Assembly: GCF_009729545.1 (NCBI RefSeq)
Contig: NZ_WFIY01000004.1
Location: forward strand, 594,001-658,000
DNA: 64,000 nt
Source: Acidianus infernus
GTDB lineage: Archaea; Thermoproteota; Thermoprotei_A; Sulfolobales; Sulfolobaceae
Reading direction: 5' to 3'
Part shown: in pieces, positions 46,949-54,925 of the stretch
How the letters are laid out: each line of letters starts with the position of its first letter
Position numbering within the stretch: the stretch's first letter is position 1
The notes under the pieces: model-generated
Databases searched by the model: none
Seen by the model: only the letters and a program-made list of their open reading frames with translations
Told to the model about the DNA's origin: nothing
Translations under genes and position numbers: made by a program

Positions 46949-47263
46949 ATGAAAACACTTATAGTATTTTTAAATAAGATAGATATAAATAAGATATTAC
47001 ATCTTCAGGATAAAAAAGATATATATATATTAAATGAGATATTACATATACCAATTTCATTTTATAATTGGGAAAACAATTGTTATGAAGAAGATAAAAT
47101 ACTTGACTATGTAAGTAAAAAGCTTGATAATCTGTCATTCGAAAAGATATTTTTATTAACTACCTTAAAGCTTTGCAACAAAATAGCCCAAAAACATGGC
47201 AAAATAGAGATAATTAACATAGATGACGAGAATATGTTGAGAAAATTAATTGCAAGTATTTAA
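46949..47263 (+). CDS. hypothetical protein, 104 residues, behind a structured segment
   Basis: Soluble, I/K/L/N-rich, starts with a hydrophobic strand ('MKTLIVFLNKID') and looks like a small alpha/beta protein. Not recognised. No Shine-Dalgarno precedes the ATG. Either it has a roughly 70-nt folded leader starting near 46879, or it is leaderless using ATGATATAGG (46921-46930) as its TATA element, about 24 nt upstream. Its stop shares TTAA with archease. Confidence 0.6.
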   Translation: MKTLIVFLNKIDINKILHLQDKKDIYILNEILHIPISFYNWENNCYEEDKILDYVSKKLDNLSFEKIFLLTTLKLCNKIAQKHGKIEIINIDDENMLRKLIASI

Positions 47264-47679
47264 ATATCTACTACAAAGGTAATTTCATACATGTCCCCTA
47301 CTTTATTAATAGACATTAAGCTATAAGTCATTGCTTTTACTAGTGTTCTTCTCTCGTGTTTTTCCTCATTAAACTTTTCACCCCAAGCTTCTCCTTCCAA
47401 TCTCATATTATCTTGATCAATTTTCACTTTAAATTTACTAAATAGCATTAATTCTGAATCATAGTATACTAAAAGGGCCTCAATCCATCTATATAATAAG
47501 TTTTCTAAGTCTATTCCATCTATAGTTACCTTTCTCTCTTCTACCGGATCCACTTTAGAGGTATCAGTCATTACCTCAAAAACTGCTAAAGCGGAGTTCT
47601 CAAAGGCTTCCTCAAGAGTTCTACCATAGGCCTTTATCCCAACATCTGCTGTATTGTCAAAGAACTCAAATTTCTTCAT
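47260..47679 (-). CDS. archease
   Basis: 139 residues, full length. 'FFDNTADVGIKAYGRTLEEA', 'LLYRWIEALLVYYDSE' and 'AMTYSLMSINKVG' mark the family. Archease promotes multiple turnover of the RtcB tRNA ligase, which joins exons after intron removal, so its place next to tRNA genes is apt. The start 'MKKFEFFDNTADVG' has the conserved D-N-T-A-D metal-binding segment. Confidence 0.93.
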   Translation of the reverse strand: MKKFEFFDNTADVGIKAYGRTLEEAFENSALAVFEVMTDTSKVDPVEERKVTIDGIDLENLLYRWIEALLVYYDSELMLFSKFKVKIDQDNMRLEGEAWGEKFNEEKHERRTLVKAMTYSLMSINKVGDMYEITFVVDI

Positions 47680-47724
47680 AAAAACACTTTTAACCTTAGT
47701 AGGATTTAACGTTATTGATTAAAA

Positions 47725-47820
47725 ATGGGCGGAAGACAAAAAACTACTCTATTTATGACAAAAGAAATAAAGAAAGAAAAAAGAGGTACAGCTACTGGTC
47801 AGCAAGCTTCCTCGAAATGA
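47725..47820 (+). CDS. possible 31-residue basic peptide
   Basis: An ATG frame giving MGGRQKTTLFMTKEIKKE and then KRGTATGQQASSK, Lys/Arg/Thr-rich and hydrophilic. It reads away from archease, with 45 bp between starts and an ATTTAACG stretch about 21 nt upstream. Its last 29 bp are antisense to the end of cedA2. Composition looks non-random for this genome, but with so few residues the call is weak. Confidence 0.35.
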   Translation: MGGRQKTTLFMTKEIKKEKRGTATGQQASSK

Positions 47821-47950
47821 TATAGTTAGAGAAATATATACCAATCGCCAAAAATATATCTATAACAGAATATAATATATTTTTTGTAAAACAATAAACT
47901 ATTATTGAGTTAATAATAAGGAGAAAAAGTAATATATCTCTACTTTTCAT
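47792..47950 (-). CDS. cedA2: small two-helix membrane protein, CedA2 candidate
   Basis: 52 residues starting MKSRDILLFLLIINSIIV and ending IISRKLADQ, two hydrophobic helices (about 5-21 and 26-44). It starts 11 bp after the cedA stop (47962), preceded by GTGAT. In S. acidocaldarius cedA is flanked by two small two-helix genes, cedA1 and cedA2; size, topology, strand and place all fit CedA2. The name is by position and topology, not by sequence match. Confidence 0.65.
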   Translation of the reverse strand: MKSRDILLFLLIINSIIVYCFTKNILYSVIDIFLAIGIYFSNYIISRKLADQ

Positions 47951-47961
47951 CTTATCACACT

Positions 47962-48750
47962 CTAAAATATTTCTATAGGAATTGGTAACCTAGATGAGTA
48001 TCCGCTTATTGCAGCACCTACACCTACAGAAATACCACTTAATATAATCATGTACGCTATAGGAAATACTATAGTACCTTCAATAAGCAGTGGAACGACT
48101 TTAGTCATGAGATAAATTATAATACAACATACATTATTATTAGGTATGTTATTTAAACCTTGTAGAACGTTGACTCCTAATGATGTTAGAAAATTAGGCA
48201 AATATGGCAATCCGGCATAAAATACTATAGAAAATCCTATAAGTGAACCTCCTACCCCTCTTCCGACTCTAAATGGTATAGAAATTAATAATATACCTAA
48301 AGCTACAAATACTTGAGAATATTCATAAACTATTCTTGCTATTATAAGTAATGTTTCTGAAGTAGTTATTAAACTTCCAAATAATGAAAAAAGTACACCG
48401 ACCTCAGATAATAAGACTCCTGCAGCAGGACCGCTAGCTACTGCTATTATTCCGTATATCGTTCTTAAGAATGTATTAAGAGCAATTTCTTGAATTATTA
48501 AACAACATACCCACTTAAAGTAGTTACACCATGTAGCACCTAGATATGACTGAATCATGGATGATAAAGTCAGAATACTACCATAAGCATTAATTAATGC
48601 AGTAACGTATAATCCGTCTAATATTAATTTTGGCCCCCATCTTTTTACTCCATATATCGGTATTGGAAGACCCATAATTAACGTTCCAATAAAGTAAGTT
48701 AATGCCCCAAGCGAGGAAGCAAGAAATAACATTTCGCCTATATTAAACAA
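47962..48750 (-). CDS. cedA: polytopic membrane protein CedA of the DNA-import system
   Basis: 262 residues with six to seven hydrophobic helices. Near the N-terminus 'MGLPIPIYGVKRWGPKLI' recurs in modified form in the adjacent 86-residue protein. Cysteine clusters occur in 'TWCNYFKWVCCLIIQE' and 'NNVCCIIIYL'. CedA is the VirB6-like membrane channel of the crenarchaeal exchange-of-DNA system. It lies 11 bp after cedA1, next to the cmk-L34e end of the ribosomal cluster, a neighbourhood that I recall for Sulfolobus cedA. Confidence 0.78.
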   Translation of the reverse strand: MFNIGEMLFLASSLGALTYFIGTLIMGLPIPIYGVKRWGPKLILDGLYVTALINAYGSILTLSSMIQSYLGATWCNYFKWVCCLIIQEIALNTFLRTIYGIIAVASGPAAGVLLSEVGVLFSLFGSLITTSETLLIIARIVYEYSQVFVALGILLISIPFRVGRGVGGSLIGFSIVFYAGLPYLPNFLTSLGVNVLQGLNNIPNNNVCCIIIYLMTKVVPLLIEGTIVFPIAYMIILSGISVGVGAAISGYSSRLPIPIEIF

Positions 48751-48761
48751 TTATTATCACC

Positions 48762-49022
48762 TCACACTTGACCTGCTAAGTATGATATTAAACTAAATAC
48801 TGTGCTACCTATGGCTAACCAAAAAGCCGCTATTATAGCATCTTCTATAATATCTTGGCCACCTCGCTTTATTCTAAATATTGGGATAGGAGAGCCTCTT
48901 AAGGCCCAACCTACTGCCCATGATAATATAAATATACTCCATGCAGTTTCTGTTATTTGAGTCGTTAAATTAGATATTAGACTCTCTATACCAGACATTC
49001 TTGACCTAAAATTATAAGACAT
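48762..49022 (-). CDS. cedA1: CedA1-like pilin/small membrane protein
   Basis: 86 residues with two hydrophobic helices (about 24-43 and 60-83) joined by a basic loop 'GSPIPIFRIKRGGQDI'. CedA1 has been shown to form conjugation-type pili related to VirB2. The motif shared with CedA supports a common origin. It lies 18 bp from the cmk stop; co-transcription with the ribosomal genes upstream is possible but a separate TATA could exist in the short gap. Confidence 0.75.
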   Translation of the reverse strand: MSYNFRSRMSGIESLISNLTTQITETAWSIFILSWAVGWALRGSPIPIFRIKRGGQDIIEDAIIAAFWLAIGSTVFSLISYLAGQV

Positions 49023-49040
49023 TTAATAAAGCTAGGAGAC

Positions 49041-49571
49041 CTAAACGGAAGTGTTTTTACCAATATACTCAAGGATAATATTTACTATTCTATTAATATC
49101 TATATTAGAAGTATTTATAACCATATCAAAAGGAGTTAAATCTAGCAAATCTATCCCATAATATTTCCAAAATCTAAAATAATGACTTTGTTCTCTTTCC
49201 ATAATTTTAATTAGAGCTTCTTCATAGGGAATTTTATCTCTAATTGATATCCTTTTAGCTCTTTCCTCGATATTAGCCCAAAGATATATTGTATAATCAG
49301 CAATCCCACTAAGTAACCAACCAGCTATATGAGACTCTATAATTACATTTCCTTTTTTTGCTTCGTCTAGGATTTTCTCATCTATTAATTTATCTATATC
49401 AAATTTTTTTTCTGCAGATTTATTCATCTCAATTATATCTTTTCCTAAACTTGCCGCCATTTCTCTAAATAACTGTCCTGCAGATACAAACCTAAGTTTC
49501 AGTTTTTCAGACAAAATTTTGGCAACAGTGGTTTTTCCACTGCCAGAAGGCCCACTTATAACAATAATCAT
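49041..49571 (-). CDS. cmk: cytidylate kinase
   Basis: 176 residues, archaeal Cmk. P-loop 'ISGPSGSGKTTVAKIL', 'FVSAGQLFREMAASLG' for the CMP site and 'ISIRDKIPYEEALIKI' for the lid. It phosphorylates CMP/dCMP. Its start overlaps the L34e stop by 4 bp. In many archaea cmk is followed by L14e and cbf5; here the Ced genes follow instead. Confidence 0.94.
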   Translation of the reverse strand: MIIVISGPSGSGKTTVAKILSEKLKLRFVSAGQLFREMAASLGKDIIEMNKSAEKKFDIDKLIDEKILDEAKKGNVIIESHIAGWLLSGIADYTIYLWANIEERAKRISIRDKIPYEEALIKIMEREQSHYFRFWKYYGIDLLDLTPFDMVINTSNIDINRIVNIILEYIGKNTSV

Positions 49572-49831
49572 GATATTCCTCTCACACTCAACTTGATCAA
49601 ATTTTCAAGACACTTATGGCACAAGTACCCACCAAAAGGTCTCTCTGGCCTTTTCTCAGATAAAGAGAACGAATAAATTTTGTTAGTCTTTACTGCATTT
49701 AGAGGATTTCCGCACATAGCACAGTGAGCTAATTTATTCTTTCTTCTTTCAAAATGAAGCGTGGATTCACCACTAGGAGTTCTAATATGTATTTTTCTAT
49801 AAGACCTAGACCTAAACTGTGGTTTAGGCAT
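49568..49831 (-). CDS. rpl34e: 50S ribosomal protein L34e
   Basis: 87 residues. 'MPKPQFRSRSYRKIHIRTPS', then 'HCAMCGNPLN' and 'GYLCHKCLENL' with four zinc-ligand cysteines. Archaeal/eukaryotic large-subunit protein. Full length. Confidence 0.96.
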   Translation of the reverse strand: MPKPQFRSRSYRKIHIRTPSGESTLHFERRKNKLAHCAMCGNPLNAVKTNKIYSFSLSEKRPERPFGGYLCHKCLENLIKLSVRGIS

Positions 49832-49861
49832 TGCTTATCAATAAGAAAATATATCTTTAAT

Positions 49862-50305
49862 TTATATAATCTTCGGGCGTCTCAGAGATATAGGAGTAAA
49901 TAGAACAAACGATAAAATAAATATTATAAAGGACGAGTATGGAATAATATATTTACCATTATATTGAATTGAAATTAACGGTATATAGTAAGGCAAACAT
50001 ACATTAAAATTCATTCTAAAAACTACTAATGATAAATCTATAAAGTATATAAAAATTAATAGTGCAGTTTGCATAAATGAGTAGAAATACATAGTAGAAT
50101 TATACGATTTTATTTCGTTTTGAATTTTCTTTTGGACTTTTTCTTTTCTTTTATCTGATACTATCTTACCTAATCTCTCATCATACTCCTTTAACTTAAT
50201 TATGATGTAATTTAGTTTTTTACTAATATAATACTTATAAAAAAGATAAACAACAAAATTGGAAAAAAATGATAAAAGAATAATATAAAAAAGATAAATT
50301 TCCAT
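49862..50305 (-). CDS. DUF106/EMC3-like membrane protein (Oxa1 superfamily)
   Basis: 147 residues: an N-terminal helix, a charged coiled-coil loop (about 30-68), and two or three further helices. This is the layout of archaeal DUF106 proteins, distant relatives of YidC/Oxa1, TMCO1 and EMC3, which help insert membrane proteins. Its position between adkA and L34e, downstream of secY, is conserved in archaea and matches that role. Confidence 0.85.
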   Translation of the reverse strand: MEIYLFYIILLSFFSNFVVYLFYKYYISKKLNYIIIKLKEYDERLGKIVSDKRKEKVQKKIQNEIKSYNSTMYFYSFMQTALLIFIYFIDLSLVVFRMNFNVCLPYYIPLISIQYNGKYIIPYSSFIIFILSFVLFTPISLRRPKII

Positions 50306-50306
50306 A

Positions 50307-50894
50307 TTACATCATTGACGAAATTATCTCTTTAGCTGCAATGGTAGGATCTCCTTCTTTATTAATTACTATCTTTACAGAAGCACCAACTAGCACTGCA
50401 GATGCCATAGCAGCATATCTCGCAAAATTAATAGTTTCATTAATTACATTTATATCTGCATAATCAGATCTAATCCTACCTTTATCCCTTTTTTGTCTAT
50501 TTAAAATATCCTCAGGATTACTTTCAAGTAAAAATATTACTTGAGGAGATAAGATTTCTATAACATGTTTTGGTAATCCAGGGAGATAGCCTGCGGGTGT
50601 TCTTATAACTGCATGAGTGTCTATAAAGGCTAAACCATCTTCCCCCAATTTTTCTGCATCCTCTACAATTTTCTTTGCAGCTATTAGTTGCAATTCTCTT
50701 TGCTTTGAAAGAGGTAATTTTCGCATTTCATCTCTATTACTAACAAATCCTTCAGAAATAGCAGTGTTTAACATGTAGTCACCATAATTCATTATTTTAT
50801 ATTTTCTATTTTCAGAAGATAATATCTCCGATACCTTACTTAATACAGTAGTTTTGCCAACTCCAGGTATGCCTGTTACTATACCCATTTTCAT
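50307..50894 (-). CDS. adkA: adenylate kinase, archaeal type
   Basis: 195 residues. P-loop 'IVTGIPGVGKTTVLSKV', 'YGDYMLNTAISEG' and 'FIDTHAVIRTPAGYLPGLP' fit archaeal AdkA, which is trimeric and not homologous in detail to bacterial Adk. It interconverts AMP, ADP and ATP. It lies 2 bp from the secY stop. Confidence 0.96.
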   Translation of the reverse strand: MKMGIVTGIPGVGKTTVLSKVSEILSSENRKYKIMNYGDYMLNTAISEGFVSNRDEMRKLPLSKQRELQLIAAKKIVEDAEKLGEDGLAFIDTHAVIRTPAGYLPGLPKHVIEILSPQVIFLLESNPEDILNRQKRDKGRIRSDYADINVINETINFARYAAMASAVLVGASVKIVINKEGDPTIAAKEIISSMM

Positions 50895-50896
50895 TT

Positions 50897-52294
50897 TTAC
50901 TCACCTACCAGTCTTCTCAATAATGGGTACATTTCAATAGACCTCTCATAAGCTAATAAACTATAGTATTGAATGGCTATAGTAACTGCTAATAATATTC
51001 CAACTCCTGTACCATATACTCCTAGAAAAGTTGCACCAACTGCTATCACACTTACTATAAGAGAGCTAAAGAATGCTAAAGGATAGATATATTTAGATAG
51101 AATAGCTTCAATCATTTTAGTATTGCTCCTCATGCCTGGAATCTCTATTCCTGCCTCCACTAATTGTTTAGCTTGAGTTGCAGGATCTAAACCAGCTACT
51201 TCAACCCAAATTAATCCAAATAATACGCCTAATGTGATAAATACTATCGCATAGATAACAGCGCCCACTGGATCTAGAACAACAGCATAAACGCTATGAG
51301 GTATTTTAGAATTTGGTGGTGGAAATTCAAAAGCACTAGCTATGTCATTTAGTATACTCGCGAGAGTAGAGTTAGAATAGGAGGAAAGAGAAGCAAATAA
51401 TTGGATATCTGCTCCTAAAACGCTTACAAATATAACTGGTATGCTACTAACATATAGGAAATTAAGCGGTATTGTTCTTCTTATTCCTCTCAACCTTTGT
51501 GAAGTAACGGGTATTTGAATGTTTATCGACGTAAGATAAACTATAAGGATTATTAATGTAATAGTTGATACTAAGCCTACTAAATCAGGTTCAAAGGGTT
51601 TAGTAGTATTTACAATAATGCTAAGCAAATTACCGTGACTTGCTATTAAAGAAATTAAAGTAGGAAAGAATCCTATTGGAAGGTTTTGGGAACTTACAGT
51701 AACAATTCCAAACATATACCAGAAAATTATTTTCATCACACCTGCAAGTATGAATAAGCTAACCCCAGATCCTAATCCCCAGCCTTTTTGTATCATCTCA
51801 TCAAGTAATAGTATAAAGAAAGTTGCTGCTACTAGCTGCGCGGTAATTATAGTAGCTAGCTCTATTTGCACAGATGTAATAATTGCACCTTTAGTTAATA
51901 CATATCCAAATAGGGATGCTTCTATTAGTATAAATATGAAGGCTAGACCTTTTTGTGCTTCAGTAAACTTAGCTCTATCATCTTCATTACCTAAGTCAAT
52001 ATTAATTAACTTCGATCCAACTAGAATTTGCATAATTAAACCTGCAGTTATTATAGGACCTATACCTAACTGAGCAAGTGTACCTGCAGTTGATGCAAAA
52101 ATAACTTGTTCTATCAAAAAATTACTAAGGGATGTAGATTGAATACCATAAAGTGGTACAGACGACATTACTAGATAAACAATAACTGCTAATACTGACC
52201 ACATTATTTTTTGGTTTAAATTAGGTTTATGCCTAGGCTTTCTAACTGCGGGTAAATCCTTACCAAGCGCTGCAAGAAAGTCAATAAATGACAT
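50897..52294 (-). CDS. secY: protein translocase subunit SecY
   Basis: 465 residues with ten hydrophobic helices, the channel of the Sec61/SecY translocon in the cytoplasmic membrane. The plug/helix-2 region 'SNFLIEQVIFASTAGTLAQL' and 'PITAGLIMQILVGSKLI' are typical, as is 'LRGIRRTIPLNFLYVSSIPV' in the cytosolic loop. It follows L15 in the order conserved across life. Confidence 0.97.
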   Translation of the reverse strand: MSFIDFLAALGKDLPAVRKPRHKPNLNQKIMWSVLAVIVYLVMSSVPLYGIQSTSLSNFLIEQVIFASTAGTLAQLGIGPIITAGLIMQILVGSKLINIDLGNEDDRAKFTEAQKGLAFIFILIEASLFGYVLTKGAIITSVQIELATIITAQLVAATFFILLLDEMIQKGWGLGSGVSLFILAGVMKIIFWYMFGIVTVSSQNLPIGFFPTLISLIASHGNLLSIIVNTTKPFEPDLVGLVSTITLIILIVYLTSINIQIPVTSQRLRGIRRTIPLNFLYVSSIPVIFVSVLGADIQLFASLSSYSNSTLASILNDIASAFEFPPPNSKIPHSVYAVVLDPVGAVIYAIVFITLGVLFGLIWVEVAGLDPATQAKQLVEAGIEIPGMRSNTKMIEAILSKYIYPLAFFSSLIVSVIAVGATFLGVYGTGVGILLAVTIAIQYYSLLAYERSIEMYPLLRRLVGE

Positions 52295-52309
52295 GAAATC
52301 TCAAAAACA

Positions 52310-52747
52310 TTAAGAATTAGGGGTTAAAATAACTTGTCCACCTATTTTTTCTAATTTTTGTTTTGCTTTTTCAGTAGCATGTCTCACAATTATGTTTAAT
52401 CCGCTAATATTTAGATTGCCACTTCCAAGTAGTTTATCAAATCCATACTTGGTTAAGTCAACTATTTTCTTTCCATCTTTCTCATCAATTTTAATACTAC
52501 CGTTCTCTATAGATGTTTGCAAATCTCTTAAGCTGATGGCACTAATTTTAACACTAGTGGGATTTACAAAACCATGTTTACCATACCAATCTTTTCCATA
52601 CTTGACTAACCATGACCATTTATGTTTATGCATGCCTACTTGTCTTCCACCTTTAGCCCCTCTATTTCTATGCTGGCCTTTAGATCCCCAACCCATTGTT
52701 CTGTATCCGCGCATTTTTCTCGATTTTTTCTCTTTTCTGACCACCAT
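52310..52747 (-). CDS. rpl15: 50S ribosomal protein L15
   Basis: 145 residues. Begins 'RKEKKSRKMRGYRTMGWGSK', a basic glycine-rich arm ('GQHRNRGAKGGRQVGMHKHK'), and ends in the globular 'LGSGNLNISGLNIIVRHATE' domain, as in archaeal L15. One base from L30 upstream. Confidence 0.97.
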   Translation of the reverse strand: MVVRKEKKSRKMRGYRTMGWGSKGQHRNRGAKGGRQVGMHKHKWSWLVKYGKDWYGKHGFVNPTSVKISAISLRDLQTSIENGSIKIDEKDGKKIVDLTKYGFDKLLGSGNLNISGLNIIVRHATEKAKQKLEKIGGQVILTPNS

Positions 52748-52748
52748 T

Positions 52749-53219
52749 TCATACCATCCTCTTTATTAGGTTATTTATTTCTAACCCTCTATAACCAAAT
52801 TCTCCCTTTGATTTATAAGGTGCATTAATCTTTCCTTTAAATCCACCACTTGGTGGATGTAACCTTATGGGAAGCTTGAATATGTTATCAAGCTTGTTTA
52901 ACGCCAATTCTCCTGAAAGCAGTTTTGTTTTAAATGTATTTAAATCCATGGATAATTTAGTTTTTATGTACTCTTCTGTAATTTTCTCACCTTTGCATGT
53001 CTCTAACCTATTTAGAAGAGCATTTAAACCGTCTTCAGAAATTTCGCCCCAAGTTATAAATGGCTCTACTTTAATTAACATTCCCTTTAATGATTCCGTA
53101 TAAGGATAAATCATTGTATTAAAGACCTTAGGCAATCTTAACATTTCTAAAGTCTCTTGAATTTTCCATGGAGCGTGCGCATATCCCCTTATTCTAACTA
53201 TGGCAACTGCCTTAGGAAT
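52749..53219 (-). CDS. rpl30: 50S ribosomal protein L30, with probable ATT start
   Basis: 156 residues from ATT (53217-53219). The first ATG (53144) would drop the conserved N-terminus 'AVAIVRIRGYAHAPWKIQE', which matches archaeal L30 ('RIRG..G.PW.IQETL.MLRL') and lies in frame. The frame is closed by TGA at 53223-53225, and no ATG, GTG or TTG occurs between. GAGGTGAT, part of which is the S5 stop, lies 4 nt before the ATT. Archaeal L30 is 155-158 residues, in agreement. Start codon use is inferred. Confidence 0.88.
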   Translation of the reverse strand: MPKAVAIVRIRGYAHAPWKIQETLEMLRLPKVFNTMIYPYTESLKGMLIKVEPFITWGEISEDGLNALLNRLETCKGEKITEEYIKTKLSMDLNTFKTKLLSGELALNKLDNIFKLPIRLHPPSGGFKGKINAPYKSKGEFGYRGLEINNLIKRMV

Positions 53220-53225
53220 ACCTCA

Positions 53226-53870
53226 TCACCTCTTCCTAGCCCAATCTGCAGGCGTTACAAACTTATAAGTATTATAAAGTGCATTATATCCGGCCTTGAT
53301 AAAGTTTTCAGTAGTTCTAGTCTCTCCTTTACTAGATGACCAAACGTCCTTGATACCTGCATAAGATAATAATGTTTTCAAAACACTTCCTACTACCAAT
53401 CCAGTCCCCTTTGGTGCAGGCTTTAGAGTAACTTCTACACTTCCAGCTTTGCCAGTTACAGTAAATGGTAAACTATGAGGTTCTCCACATGTACATTCCC
53501 AGCTACCGCATCCTCTTCTAACTGGAATTATATTCATTTTAGCATCCCTTATTGCTTTCTGTATTGCTACTCTCAATTGCTTAGCTTTACCCATCCCAAT
53601 TCCAACATAACCATCAAAATTACCCATAATTACAAGGACTTTATATCTAGAAAGCTCTCCAGCATCTGTCTGTTTTTGAACCATTTTTATATCTATCACT
53701 TCGTACTTCAAATTAGGCAATAACGCATCTATTATTTCGGGCTCAGTTATGACTAGATTTTTTTCAAATATTTCCTTTATTGAAGTTATCTTACCCTCTT
53801 TAACTAATTGACCTAGTTTAGTTCTAGGTTTCCATTCCTCTATATTAGCAGTAGGTACGCCTTCTGCCAT
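53226..53870 (-). CDS. rps5: 30S ribosomal protein S5
   Basis: 214 residues, archaeal size. 'RYKVLVIMGNFDGYVGIGMG' is the double-stranded RNA-binding domain and 'PAPKGTGLVVGSVLKTLLSY' the C-terminal part. Cysteines in 'RRGCGSWECTCGEPH' are a feature of archaeal S5. A run of two stop codons (TGATGA) ends it and doubles as the L30 Shine-Dalgarno region. Confidence 0.97.
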   Translation of the reverse strand: MAEGVPTANIEEWKPRTKLGQLVKEGKITSIKEIFEKNLVITEPEIIDALLPNLKYEVIDIKMVQKQTDAGELSRYKVLVIMGNFDGYVGIGMGKAKQLRVAIQKAIRDAKMNIIPVRRGCGSWECTCGEPHSLPFTVTGKAGSVEVTLKPAPKGTGLVVGSVLKTLLSYAGIKDVWSSSKGETRTTENFIKAGYNALYNTYKFVTPADWARKR

Positions 53871-53872
53871 TC

Positions 53873-54472
53873 TTATTCACCAGAACTTTTTATCTTATTT
53901 AAAACTTCCTCAAAATGAGAAGGAAGATCCTTAGGATTTAATCCTCTACTTAAATATCTTGAAAAGAGTTTATTGAACTTCTCTGGGTTTTCTGCTTCTA
54001 ACTTTTTGGCATATTCGGAAATATGTACTCCCTTTATTCTGTTTTCATCAAGCTCTATATCGCCCATAGGAACCTTTAAACCAGCGTCAAGTGCTCCTTT
54101 TATTGCATAAAATACTCTTGCACCTTTTGTAGGGGTAAATAATCCTATGTCTGCTACAGCAGACTCAATACCGGCCTTCTTAGCTCTAAGCCCAGCTAAA
54201 AATCCAGTTAAATAAGCCGCGGGTGTATTATTTGTATCCCCTTTCCATCCATATTTCTTCACTAATTCTATTGAATGTGCAGATGCTATAGTAATATCTC
54301 CTTTAGGGTCAAATTTCATTACACTAACAATTACATATTCATTTGTAAGCCTAACAACTAACCTTATTGCCCTACTTAGAACATAAATATATCTCTTATA
54401 ATAGTTAGTTTTACCTTCTCTTCTTCTCCTTGGCTTAACCTTATAATTAGGACCTAAAGCCATCTTACTCAC
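53873..54472 (-). CDS. rpl18: 50S ribosomal protein L18
   Basis: 199 residues, the long archaeal/eukaryotic L18 (L5 of eukaryotes). 'GPNYKVKPRRRREGKTNYYK' at the start, 'AAYLTGFLAGLRAKKAGIES' in the middle. It binds 5S rRNA. Overlaps L19e by 8 bp. Confidence 0.97.
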   Translation of the reverse strand: MSKMALGPNYKVKPRRRREGKTNYYKRYIYVLSRAIRLVVRLTNEYVIVSVMKFDPKGDITIASAHSIELVKKYGWKGDTNNTPAAYLTGFLAGLRAKKAGIESAVADIGLFTPTKGARVFYAIKGALDAGLKVPMGDIELDENRIKGVHISEYAKKLEAENPEKFNKLFSRYLSRGLNPKDLPSHFEEVLNKIKSSGE

Positions 54473-54923
54473 CTTTTAATTTTCCCATCTGAATTAAAAC
54501 TGATCTAACATCACTTATACTCTTAAAGGAGCCACCTTTTGCCCTAATATAAAGCTGCCTATATAAATGAGAATCTATGACTTCATGGTCTCTTAGCCAC
54601 TTTAGATATTTTCTTATTTTCCTTATTCTGTTAACCCAAGCTTCATGCTCATCAAATCTAGCAGTTTTCTTTCCTTTCCTACTCCCATGTCTTCTTCCTT
54701 CTCCCTTAACTCTTCTTGCTTTCCTTCTCTCTTTAACTTTAGAGTTTGATCTTTCTTTTTCCTTCTCAATAATTATCTTGCCTTCTTTAATTAGCCTTGC
54801 TATATCTGCCCTAGTTAATGCTTCTTTTACTTCATCAATATTCTCTGGCGGAATTTTTACATTGTTAATACCTACTTTAGCTATATCAGCGGCCAACCTT
54901 TTTTGTAAATATAACTCTGGCAC
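54465..54923 (-). CDS. rpl19e: 50S ribosomal protein L19e
   Basis: 152 residues. 'LQKRLAADIAKVGINNVKI' at the start and the very basic 'RKARRVKGEGRRHGSRKGKK' are characteristic. Archaeal/eukaryotic large-subunit protein without a bacterial counterpart. Its C-terminus overlaps the L18 start by 8 bp. Confidence 0.97.
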   Translation of the reverse strand: MPELYLQKRLAADIAKVGINNVKIPPENIDEVKEALTRADIARLIKEGKIIIEKEKERSNSKVKERRKARRVKGEGRRHGSRKGKKTARFDEHEAWVNRIRKIRKYLKWLRDHEVIDSHLYRQLYIRAKGGSFKSISDVRSVLIQMGKLKGE

Positions 54924-54925
54924 TC

